Source: Beverwykella pulmonaria (taxonomy: Eukaryota > Ascomycota > Dothideomycetes > Pleosporales > Melanommataceae). Taken from it: a stretch of DNA of 64,000 bases. Positions 21,201 to 33,258 of this stretch are shown piece after piece. Where the stretch lies: positions 1,844,319 to 1,908,318 of the forward strand of contig BCHH01000006.1 of the NCBI GenBank assembly GCA_001599595.1. The letters run 5' to 3'. The notes under the pieces were generated by a model that saw nothing but the letters and a program-made list of their open reading frames with translations, made no database searches and was not told the origin of the DNA. Every line of letters starts with the position of its first letter. Within the stretch, counting starts at the first letter, position 1. Both the position numbers and the translations under genes were made by a program.

Positions 21201-24200
21201 GTACGTATCGAGGGGGAGATTTGGATCCGTAAGTTCAATTCACCCATATACGGCATATACGGCGGTCTCCGTACGTACGTATCGAGGGGGAGATTTGGAT
21301 CCGTAAGTTCAATTCACCCATATACGGCATATACGGCGGTCTCCGTACGTACGTATCGAGGGGGAGATTTGGATCCGTAAGTTCAATTCACCCATATACG
21401 GCATATACGGCGGTCTCCGTACGTACGTATCGAGGGGGAGATTTGGATCCGTAAGTTCAATTCACCCATATACGGCATATACGGCGGTCTCCGTACGTAC
21501 GTATCGAGGGGGAGATTTGGATCCGTAAGTTCAATTCACCCATATACGGCATATACGGCGGTCTCCGTACGTACGTATCGAGGGGGAGATTTGGATCCGT
21601 AAGTTCAATTCACCCATATACGGCATATACGGCGGTCTCCGTACGTACGTATCGAGGGGGAGATTTGGATCCGTAAGTTCAATTCACCCATATACGGCAT
21701 ATACGGCGGTCTCCGTACGTACGTATCGAGGGGGAGATTTGGATCCGTAAGTTCAATTCACCCATATACGGCATATACGGCGGTCTCCGTACGTACGTAT
21801 CGAGGGGGAGATTTGGATCCGTAAGTTCAATTCACCCATATACGGCATATACGGCGGTCTCCGTACGTACGTATCGAGGGGGAGATTTGGATCCGTAAGT
21901 TCAATTCACCCATATACGGCATATACGGCGGTCTCCGTACGTACGTATCGAGGGGGAGATTTGGATCCGTAAGTTCAATTCACCCATATACGGCATATAC
22001 GGCGGTCTCCGTACGTACGTATCGAGGGGGAGATTTGGATCCGTAAGTTCAATTCACCCATATACGGCATATACGGCGGTCTCCGTACGTACGTATCGAG
22101 GGGGAGATTTGGATCCGTAAGTTCAATTCACCCATATACGGCATATACGGCGGTCTCCGTACGTACGTATCGAGGGGGAGATTTGGATCCGTAAGTTCAA
22201 TTCACCCATATACGGCATATACGGCGGTCTCCGTACGTACGTATCGAGGGGGAGATTTGGATCCGTAAGTTCAATTCACCCATATACGGCATATACGGCG
22301 GTCTCCGTACGTACGTATCGAGGGGGAGATTTGGATCCGTAAGTTCAATTCACCCATATACGGCATATACGGCGGTCTCCGTACGTACGTATCGAGGGGG
22401 AGATTTGGATCCGTAAGTTCAATTCACCCATATACGGCATATACGGCGGTCTCCGTACGTACGTATCGAGGGGGAGATTTGGATCCGTAAGTTCAATTCA
22501 CCCATATACGGCATATACGGCGGTCTCCGTACGTACGTATCGAGGGGGAGATTTGGATCCGTAAGTTCAATTCACCCATATACGGCATATACGGCGGTCT
22601 CCGTACGTACGTATCGAGGGGGAGATTTGGATCCGTAAGTTCAATTCACCCATATACGGCATATACGGCGGTCTCCGTACGTACGTATCGAGGGGGAGAT
22701 TTGGATCCGTAAGTTCAATTCACCCATATACGGCATATACGGCGGTCTCCGTACGTACGTATCGAGGGGGAGATTTGGATCCGTAAGTTCAATTCACCCA
22801 TATACGGCATATACGGCGGTCTCCGTACGTACGTATCGAGGGGGAGATTTGGATCCGTAAGTTCAATTCACCCATATACGGCATATACGGCGGTCTCCGT
22901 ACGTACGTATCGAGGGGGAGATTTGGATCCGTAAGTTCAATTCACCCATATACGGCATATACGGCGGTCTCCGTACGTACGTATCGAGGGGGAGATTTGG
23001 ATCCGTAAGTTCAATTCACCCATATACGGCATATACGGCGGTCTCCGTACGTACGTATCGAGGGGGAGATTTGGATCCGTAAGTTCAATTCACCCATATA
23101 CGGCATATACGGCGGTCTCCGTACGTACGTATCGAGGGGGAGATTTGGATCCGTAAGTTCAATTCACCCATATACGGCATATACGGCGGTCTCCGTACGT
23201 ACGTATCGAGGGGGAGATTTGGATCCGTAAGTTCAATTCACCCATATACGGCATATACGGCGGTCTCCGTACGTACGTATCGAGGGGGAGATTTGGATCC
23301 GTAAGTTCAATTCACCCATATACGGCATATACGGCGGTCTCCGTACGTACGTATCGAGGGGGAGATTTGGATCCGTAAGTTCAATTCACCCATATACGGC
23401 ATATACGGCGGTCTCCGTACGTACGTATCGAGGGGGAGATTTGGATCCGTAAGTTCAATTCACCCATATACGGCATATACGGCGGTCTCCGTACGTACGT
23501 ATCGAGGGGGAGATTTGGATCCGTAAGTTCAATTCACCCATATACGGCATATACGGCGGTCTCCGTACGTACGTATCGAGGGGGAGATTTGGATCCGTAA
23601 GTTCAATTCACCCATATACGGCATATACGGCGGTCTCCGTACGTACGTATCGAGGGGGAGATTTGGATCCGTAAGTTCAATTCACCCATATACGGCATAT
23701 ACGGCGGTCTCCGTACGTACGTATCGAGGGGGAGATTTGGATCCGTAAGTTCAATTCACCCATATACGGCATATACGGCGGTCTCCGTACGTACGTATCG
23801 AGGGGGAGATTTGGATCCGTAAGTTCAATTCACCCATATACGGCATATACGGCGGTCTCCGTACGTACGTATCGAGGGGGAGATTTGGATCCGTAAGTTC
23901 AATTCACCCATATACGGCATATACGGCGGTCTCCGTACGTACGTATCGAGGGGGAGATTTGGATCCGTAAGTTCAATTCACCCATATACGGCATATACGG
24001 CGGTCTCCGTACGTACGTATCGAGGGGGAGATTTGGATCCGTAAGTTCAATTCACCCATATACGGCATATACGGCGGTCTCCGTACGTACGTATCGAGGG
24101 GGAGATTTGGATCCGTAAGTTCAATTCACCCATATACGGCATATACGGCGGTCTCCGTACGTACGTATCGAGGGGGAGATTTGGATCCGTAAGTTCAATT

Positions 24201-27200
24201 CACCCATATACGGCATATACGGCGGTCTCCGTACGTACGTATCGAGGGGGAGATTTGGATCCGTAAGTTCAATTCACCCATATACGGCATATACGGCGGT
24301 CTCCGTACGTACGTATCGAGGGGGAGATTTGGATCCGTAAGTTCAATTCACCCATATACGGCATATACGGCGGTCTCCGTACGTACGTATCGAGGGGGAG
24401 ATTTGGATCCGTAAGTTCAATTCACCCATATACGGCATATACGGCGGTCTCCGTACGTACGTATCGAGGGGGAGATTTGGATCCGTAAGTTCAATTCACC
24501 CATATACGGCATATACGGCGGTCTCCGTACGTACGTATCGAGGGGGAGATTTGGATCCGTAAGTTCAATTCACCCATATACGGCATATACGGCGGTCTCC
24601 GTACGTACGTATCGAGGGGGAGATTTGGATCCGTAAGTTCAATTCACCCATATACGGCATATACGGCGGTCTCCGTACGTACGTATCGAGGGGGAGATTT
24701 GGATCCGTAAGTTCAATTCACCCATATACGGCATATACGGCGGTCTCCGTACGTACGTATCGAGGGGGAGATTTGGATCCGTAAGTTCAATTCACCCATA
24801 TACGGCATATACGGCGGTCTCCGTACGTACGTATCGAGGGGGAGATTTGGATCCGTAAGTTCAATTCACCCATATACGGCATATACGGCGGTCTCCGTAC
24901 GTACGTATCGAGGGGGAGATTTGGATCCGTAAGTTCAATTCACCCATATACGGCATATACGGCGGTCTCCGTACGTACGTATCGAGGGGGAGATTTGGAT
25001 CCGTAAGTTCAATTCACCCATATACGGCATATACGGCGGTCTCCGTACGTACGTATCGAGGGGGAGATTTGGATCCGTAAGTTCAATTCACCCATATACG
25101 GCATATACGGCGGTCTCCGTACGTACGTATCGAGGGGGAGATTTGGATCCGTAAGTTCAATTCACCCATATACGGCATATACGGCGGTCTCCGTACGTAC
25201 GTATCGAGGGGGAGATTTGGATCCGTAAGTTCAATTCACCCATATACGGCATATACGGCGGTCTCCGTACGTACGTATCGAGGGGGAGATTTGGATCCGT
25301 AAGTTCAATTCACCCATATACGGCATATACGGCGGTCTCCGTACGTACGTATCGAGGGGGAGATTTGGATCCGTAAGTTCAATTCACCCATATACGGCAT
25401 ATACGGCGGTCTCCGTACGTACGTATCGAGGGGGAGATTTGGATCCGTAAGTTCAATTCACCCATATACGGCATATACGGCGGTCTCCGTACGTACGTAT
25501 CGAGGGGGAGATTTGGATCCGTAAGTTCAATTCACCCATATACGGCATATACGGCGGTCTCCGTACGTACGTATCGAGGGGGAGATTTGGATCCGTAAGT
25601 TCAATTCACCCATATACGGCATATACGGCGGTCTCCGTACGTACGTATCGAGGGGGAGATTTGGATCCGTAAGTTCAATTCACCCATATACGGCATATAC
25701 GGCGGTCTCCGTACGTACGTATCGAGGGGGAGATTTGGATCCGTAAGTTCAATTCACCCATATACGGCATATACGGCGGTCTCCGTACGTACGTATCGAG
25801 GGGGAGATTTGGATCCGTAAGTTCAATTCACCCATATACGGCATATACGGCGGTCTCCGTACGTACGTATCGAGGGGGAGATTTGGATCCGTAAGTTCAA
25901 TTCACCCATATACGGCATATACGGCGGTCTCCGTACGTACGTATCGAGGGGGAGATTTGGATCCGTAAGTTCAATTCACCCATATACGGCATATACGGCG
26001 GTCTCCGTACGTACGTATCGAGGGGGAGATTTGGATCCGTAAGTTCAATTCACCCATATACGGCATATACGGCGGTCTCCGTACGTACGTATCGAGGGGG
26101 AGATTTGGATCCGTAAGTTCAATTCACCCATATACGGCATATACGGCGGTCTCCGTACGTACGTATCGAGGGGGAGATTTGGATCCGTAAGTTCAATTCA
26201 CCCATATACGGCATATACGGCGGTCTCCGTACGTACGTATCGAGGGGGAGATTTGGATCCGTAAGTTCAATTCACCCATATACGGCATATACGGCGGTCT
26301 CCGTACGTACGTATCGAGGGGGAGATTTGGATCCGTAAGTTCAATTCACCCATATACGGCATATACGGCGGTCTCCGTACGTACGTATCGAGGGGGAGAT
26401 TTGGATCCGTAAGTTCAATTCACCCATATACGGCATATACGGCGGTCTCCGTACGTACGTATCGAGGGGGAGATTTGGATCCGTAAGTTCAATTCACCCA
26501 TATACGGCATATACGGCGGTCTCCGTACGTACGTATCGAGGGGGAGATTTGGATCCGTAAGTTCAATTCACCCATATACGGCATATACGGCGGTCTCCGT
26601 ACGTACGTATCGAGGGGGAGATTTGGATCCGTAAGTTCAATTCACCCATATACGGCATATACGGCGGTCTCCGTACGTACGTATCGAGGGGGAGATTTGG
26701 ATCCGTAAGTTCAATTCACCCATATACGGCATATACGGCGGTCTCCGTACGTACGTATCGAGGGGGAGATTTGGATCCGTAAGTTCAATTCACCCATATA
26801 CGGCATATACGGCGGTCTCCGTACGTACGTATCGAGGGGGAGATTTGGATCCGTAAGTTCAATTCACCCATATACGGCATATACGGCGGTCTCCGTACGT
26901 ACGTATCGAGGGGGAGATTTGGATCCGTAAGTTCAATTCACCCATATACGGCATATACGGCGGTCTCCGTACGTACGTATCGAGGGGGAGATTTGGATCC
27001 GTAAGTTCAATTCACCCATATACGGCATATACGGCGGTCTCCGTACGTACGTATCGAGGGGGAGATTTGGATCCGTAAGTTCAATTCACCCATATACGGC
27101 ATATACGGCGGTCTCCGTACGTACGTATCGAGGGGGAGATTTGGATCCGTAAGTTCAATTCACCCATATACGGCATATACGGCGGTCTCCGTACGTACGT

Positions 27201-30200
27201 ATCGAGGGGGAGATTTGGATCCGTAAGTTCAATTCACCCATATACGGCATATACGGCGGTCTCCGTACGTACGTATCGAGGGGGAGATTTGGATCCGTAA
27301 GTTCAATTCACCCATATACGGCATATACGGCGGTCTCCGTACGTACGTATCGAGGGGGAGATTTGGATCCGTAAGTTCAATTCACCCATATACGGCATAT
27401 ACGGCGGTCTCCGTACGTACGTATCGAGGGGGAGATTTGGATCCGTAAGTTCAATTCACCCATATACGGCATATACGGCGGTCTCCGTACGTACGTATCG
27501 AGGGGGAGATTTGGATCCGTAAGTTCAATTCACCCATATACGGCATATACGGCGGTCTCCGTACGTACGTATCGAGGGGGAGATTTGGATCCGTAAGTTC
27601 AATTCACCCATATACGGCATATACGGCGGTCTCCGTACGTACGTATCGAGGGGGAGATTTGGATCCGTAAGTTCAATTCACCCATATACGGCATATACGG
27701 CGGTCTCCGTACGTACGTATCGAGGGGGAGATTTGGATCCGTAAGTTCAATTCACCCATATACGGCATATACGGCGGTCTCCGTACGTACGTATCGAGGG
27801 GGAGATTTGGATCCGTAAGTTCAATTCACCCATATACGGCATATACGGCGGTCTCCGTACGTACGTATCGAGGGGGAGATTTGGATCCGTAAGTTCAATT
27901 CACCCATATACGGCATATACGGCGGTCTCCGTACGTACGTATCGAGGGGGAGATTTGGATCCGTAAGTTCAATTCACCCATATACGGCATATACGGCGGT
28001 CTCCGTACGTACGTATCGAGGGGGAGATTTGGATCCGTAAGTTCAATTCACCCATATACGGCATATACGGCGGTCTCCGTACGTACGTATCGAGGGGGAG
28101 ATTTGGATCCGTAAGTTCAATTCACCCATATACGGCATATACGGCGGTCTCCGTACGTACGTATCGAGGGGGAGATTTGGATCCGTAAGTTCAATTCACC
28201 CATATACGGCATATACGGCGGTCTCCGTACGTACGTATCGAGGGGGAGATTTGGATCCGTAAGTTCAATTCACCCATATACGGCATATACGGCGGTCTCC
28301 GTACGTACGTATCGAGGGGGAGATTTGGATCCGTAAGTTCAATTCACCCATATACGGCATATACGGCGGTCTCCGTACGTACGTATCGAGGGGGAGATTT
28401 GGATCCGTAAGTTCAATTCACCCATATACGGCATATACGGCGGTCTCCGTACGTACGTATCGAGGGGGAGATTTGGATCCGTAAGTTCAATTCACCCATA
28501 TACGGCATATACGGCGGTCTCCGTACGTACGTATCGAGGGGGAGATTTGGATCCGTAAGTTCAATTCACCCATATACGGCATATACGGCGGTCTCCGTAC
28601 GTACGTATCGAGGGGGAGATTTGGATCCGTAAGTTCAATTCACCCATATACGGCATATACGGCGGTCTCCGTACGTACGTATCGAGGGGGAGATTTGGAT
28701 CCGTAAGTTCAATTCACCCATATACGGCATATACGGCGGTCTCCGTACGTACGTATCGAGGGGGAGATTTGGATCCGTAAGTTCAATTCACCCATATACG
28801 GCATATACGGCGGTCTCCGTACGTACGTATCGAGGGGGAGATTTGGATCCGTAAGTTCAATTCACCCATATACGGCATATACGGCGGTCTCCGTACGTAC
28901 GTATCGAGGGGGAGATTTGGATCCGTAAGTTCAATTCACCCATATACGGCATATACGGCGGTCTCCGTACGTACGTATCGAGGGGGAGATTTGGATCCGT
29001 AAGTTCAATTCACCCATATACGGCATATACGGCGGTCTCCGTACGTACGTATCGAGGGGGAGATTTGGATCCGTAAGTTCAATTCACCCATATACGGCAT
29101 ATACGGCGGTCTCCGTACGTACGTATCGAGGGGGAGATTTGGATCCGTAAGTTCAATTCACCCATATACGGCATATACGGCGGTCTCCGTACGTACGTAT
29201 CGAGGGGGAGATTTGGATCCGTAAGTTCAATTCACCCATATACGGCATATACGGCGGTCTCCGTACGTACGTATCGAGGGGGAGATTTGGATCCGTAAGT
29301 TCAATTCACCCATATACGGCATATACGGCGGTCTCCGTACGTACGTATCGAGGGGGAGATTTGGATCCGTAAGTTCAATTCACCCATATACGGCATATAC
29401 GGCGGTCTCCGTACGTACGTATCGAGGGGGAGATTTGGATCCGTAAGTTCAATTCACCCATATACGGCATATACGGCGGTCTCCGTACGTACGTATCGAG
29501 GGGGAGATTTGGATCCGTAAGTTCAATTCACCCATATACGGCATATACGGCGGTCTCCGTACGTACGTATCGAGGGGGAGATTTGGATCCGTAAGTTCAA
29601 TTCACCCATATACGGCATATACGGCGGTCTCCGTACGTACGTATCGAGGGGGAGATTTGGATCCGTAAGTTCAATTCACCCATATACGGCATATACGGCG
29701 GTCTCCGTACGTACGTATCGAGGGGGAGATTTGGATCCGTAAGTTCAATTCACCCATATACGGCATATACGGCGGTCTCCGTACGTACGTATCGAGGGGG
29801 AGATTTGGATCCGTAAGTTCAATTCACCCATATACGGCATATACGGCGGTCTCCGTACGTACGTATCGAGGGGGAGATTTGGATCCGTAAGTTCAATTCA
29901 CCCATATACGGCATATACGGCGGTCTCCGTACGTACGTATCGAGGGGGAGATTTGGATCCGTAAGTTCAATTCACCCATATACGGCATATACGGCGGTCT
30001 CCGTACGTACGTATCGAGGGGGAGATTTGGATCCGTAAGTTCAATTCACCCATATACGGCATATACGGCGGTCTCCGTACGTACGTATCGAGGGGGAGAT
30101 TTGGATCCGTAAGTTCAATTCACCCATATACGGCATATACGGCGGTCTCCGTACGTACGTATCGAGGGGGAGATTTGGATCCGTAAGTTCAATTCACCCA

Positions 30201-30791
30201 TATACGGCATATACGGCGGTCTCCGTACGTACGTATCGAGGGGGAGATTTGGATCCGTAAGTTCAATTCACCCATATACGGCATATACGGCGGTCTCCGT
30301 ACGTACGTATCGAGGGGGAGATTTGGATCCGTAAGTTCAATTCACCCATATACGGCATATACGGCGGTCTCCGTACGTACGTATCGAGGGGGAGATTTGG
30401 ATCCGTAAGTTCAATTCACCCATATACGGCATATACGGCGGTCTCCGTACGTACGTATCGAGGGGGAGATTTGGATCCGTAAGTTCAATTCACCCATATA
30501 CGGCATATACGGCGGTCTCCGTACGTACGTATCGAGGGGGAGATTTGGATCCGTAAGTTCAATTCACCCATATACGGCATATACGGCGGTCTCCGTACGT
30601 ACGTATCGAGGGGGAGATTTGGATCCGTAAGTTCAATTCACCCATATACGGCATATACGGCGGTCTCCGTACGTACGTATCGAGGGGGAGATTTGGATCC
30701 GTAAGTTCAATTCACCCATATACGGCATATACGGCGGTCTCCGTACGTACGTATCGAGGGGGAGATTTGGATCCGTAAGTTCAATTCACCC
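18281..30791 (+). repeat. Satellite array: 169 tandem copies of a 74-bp unit
   Basis: The unit begins CACCCATATACGGCATATAC, contains CGTACGTACGTATCG and a GGATCC site, and ends GTAAGTTCAATT. Copies start at 18281+74n. The landmark GGCGGTCTCC is at 18301 in the first copy and 30733 in the last, exactly 168 periods apart, and it stays in phase at intermediate points checked (23999, 27033). There are thus 169 complete copies (12,506 bp) plus five bases, with no net length change, and no base difference was seen by eye. Each unit holds two TATACGGC-type words and the palindrome TACGTACGTA, also found at the element's ends, so the unit probably arose from subterminal transposase-binding sequence. 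It has no coding potential. Confidence 0.95.
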
Positions 30792-30862
30792 TACAGTTTC
30801 CGTACGTACGTACAGCGTAATTGACCCGTACAGGTTCTTCAACTTCTACGGATGTACGGTAT

Positions 30863-30882
30863 ACGTACGGATTACAACGCTG
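30863..30882 (-). repeat. Right terminal inverted repeat of the hAT element
   Basis: It reads CAGCGTTGTAATCCGTACGT on the minus strand and is directly followed on the plus strand by the duplication TGGACAAC. The 70 bp before it (from 30792) carry further GTACGTACGTAC and GTACGGTATACGTACGG words, the right subterminal region. Confidence 0.9.
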
Positions 30883-31147
30883 TGGACAACAGCACTTTGA
30901 GCGTGGCGTTTTGGGATAGATAGTAGACTCTGGTATCATCGGATGGTAGATTTTAGATTAGGGCATCTATTTCGTTGTACATATTAAATTTCGAAAATAA
31001 ACATTGATCAACTTTTCGAAAAGCTTGTCCGCTTTCGCTCCTAGCGTGAATGCAAATCAGAGTATTACTGCTATATAGATACGACGAACGCCAAACCTCC
31101 TCCTCCATGTTGATCCGTGCCCATGCGAGCGTATTCAAACTCAAATA

Positions 31148-32712
31148 TCACTCCTCCTCTTCCTTCCCGCCGAAAATGCCTCCTACCAATCCCCCAACGC
31201 CCTTATGCAGACCTCCAAGCGTACTTCCCACACCGCCGATAAGATCACCTCGTCCCAACTTCCCAACACCTTCTCCTAGACCACCAGTAATACCTCCGAC
31301 CGCATTGCCAGCACCCTACCGCAAAGTTAGTAATCGGAAAAGACGAAAACTTTCCGAGGTATTGTAAACGTACCCTTCCAACACCCCCAACAATATCGCC
31401 CAGCGGCCCGCCAACTGTGTTTCCTACGCCACCAACAGCATCACTGACCGTAGTACCGACGCCCTACTCAACATTAGCACGACCGCAAACAAAATAGAGA
31501 GAGTTTGTAAAACTCGCCTTTCCCACTCCACCCACGGTATTCCCAACGCCCGAACTCAGACCCCCCACAGTGCCCCTAACATCGCCCTTCCCAAGAGCAC
31601 CAGTCGTCTTGCTCACCGTACCTTGTAATCCCTTCGTCGCCGAGCCCGCCGTGTAGTACAAGTTATCCGTCGCCCCGGTCACCGTGTTGCCCACATTATC
31701 AGTGACATGCTTCACTGGCTTTCCGACACCACCCGGCAGCTTGTCCAGCCCCTTCCCAGCAAGCCCAGTGACGCCGTTAACCCCAGCGTTTATGCCCGAT
31801 GTCGCTGAGTCTGTGACCGTATTCAGCGTTCCCGTTGTGTATCCAACCGTTTTATTCGTGGCTCCAGTGATGGCGTTGGCGCCTTGCCCGATCACCCCCG
31901 GTTTCTTTGCCTGGGTGGTCGCTGGAGCGGCCTTTTGGACTTCAGCGGGCGTGGGTGTTGTGCCATCTGGGTTTGTAATTTTGGCGGGGGTGGCTTTCTT
32001 GGTGGGCGTTGCTTTTGCGAGGGTGGTTGTGCTCAGTTTGGCGGGTGTGGAGGGGGCGGAGGCGGTGGCTGCAGTGGTGGCTTTTGATACTGGAGTGGCT
32101 TTTGATGCTGGGGTGGCTTTTGATGCTGGGATGGCTTTGGTTCGAGAGACGGGGAGTGTCTTCTGTGTGCCGAGGGGTGTGCGCGCAGCTGCGGGCTTTG
32201 AGGCGGCGCTGACAGTTGCTTTGGTTGCGGTTGCCGGTGAGGCTTTACTAGCAGCGGCGGGCGTGGTCTTGATCGTAGATGCTGGTGTGGTCTTACTCGC
32301 TGCCACTGGTGTTTTCTTTACAGTAGATGTGCTCGGTGTTGTTGGTGCAGCTTTCGTCACCGTAGGGAGTGTCTTTTGGGTGCCAAGCGGGGTTCGCGCC
32401 AGCTTTGGTGGTGCCGTTTTAACTTGTGTTCCACTGGATTTTGTGGCTGTGGGCATTGATGCAGCCGGGGTGGCTTTCTTGACTGGGGAAGTCTTCGGGG
32501 CAGTAGTTGTCTTTGCTGGGGTGGCGGCGGCGGGCTTCTTTGCCTCTTTTTCGATGTTGCTTATGCCCGCTGGAGAAGAGTGTCAGCCATCTGCCAGTAT
32601 TATATAGAATTTCAAATCGAATGTGGAAATGTGCTTGTCCTTGAAACAGGGCGCTGGATGACTTACACTGAAGTGCAGCCGCCTGGCCTTTAAGACTATT
32701 GACTGCGGACAT
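31148..32712 (-). CDS. Lys/Ala/Thr-rich protein with C-terminal glycine-repeat (LEA-like) region, 451 aa
   Basis: Four exons: 32712-32667, 32569-31518, 31463-31374, 31315-31148. Introns are 97, 54 and 58 nt; the first and third have GTAAGT and GTACGT donors, while the second starts GCGAGT and would be a GC-AG intron with branch TGCTAAT. All phases agree. After a short start (MSAVNSLKGQAAALQ) the protein has about 190 residues of basic low complexity (repeated TP.ASKATP and RTPLGTQKTLP), then about 220 residues built from repeats of the kind GVGNTVGGVG and GKGLDKLPGGVGK, ending in acidic KEEEE. Such amphipathic Gly/Val/Thr repeats resemble LEA-like or glycine-rich stress proteins of fungi; no enzyme domain or signal peptide is visible. 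Function unknown. Confidence 0.65.
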
Positions 32713-33258
32713 GCTGATACTATGTTTCAAAGTCCAATGTATATGGAGAAGTAAATCAAGAAAACAATTCAATGGATGGGCAGGGCAAAGCGCTTCGATA
32801 AATGTCAATCCTTCGGTGTTGATGTGGGTAGATCATCAACAAGGGTGGCGGGACTATGGCGGGGGTTATATCTGATTCGCATACGTCACTGGTGTAACTA
32901 GCGCGTCACCCAATTTCAAGTTTGAGGACGGACAACAGCCGTCGCATGGAACAAGGTCGCCAAGTCGAAAACTGCGCAGAGCCTTGCTCTAGGGAGGGTT
33001 TTGGTTGCAGTGTGCAGACAAGTACGACGTCGTGCTGTCTTCTACAGCGGATGAAGGTGAACGTATGGGATTACCGGTAGGGGCTAGGGCGCACGGTCGA
33101 AGCTCAAAGGTAAAGATTCAGCTATACTACTCCAAACCGTACTTGAAAGAGCCTGAACGAAGGACAAGAAGAGTAACTACATGGAAACAGAGAGCCTGCG
33201 TCTACCTCTCCATGCAACCCACACCAGTCAGCTGTAAACAGCGGTGCGACCGAATCCT
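32713..33258. other. Intergenic, nothing recognised
   Basis: This is the promoter side of the glycine-repeat protein gene and the 3' flank of the secreted protein gene. The open frames here are short and without motifs. Confidence 0.5.

Larger units (their letters stand above)
15118..30882 (+). mobile_element. Giant hAT transposon (15,765 bp) carrying an internal satellite array
   Basis: The ends are inverted repeats: left CAGCGTTGTAATCAGTACGT, right (reversed) CAGCGTTGTAATCCGTACGT, 19 of 20 matching and starting with the hAT-typical CAGNG. Perfect 8-bp direct duplications TGGACAAC flank it (15110-15117 and 30883-30890), the hAT hallmark. Subterminal regions are rich in TACGTACG words. Order inside: left subterminal region, decayed hAT transposase (15465-18278) interrupted by a solo LTR (16549-16805), 169 copies of a 74-bp unit (18281-30791), right subterminal region. 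The array makes up 79% of the element. The intact duplication means the whole block, or a shorter precursor whose array later grew in place, arrived in one insertion. It cannot move itself now because the transposase is dead, but its ends look competent for mobilisation in trans. Confidence 0.9.

Noticed and set aside
18281..30791. CRISPR-like or spacer-bearing array
   Set aside because: The whole 74-bp unit is constant with no variable spacers, it lies inside a hAT element, and the genome is eukaryotic.
31684..32607. 307-aa plus-strand open frame
   Set aside because: It is the antisense shadow of the low-complexity glycine-repeat gene, which has consistent introns and composition on the minus strand.
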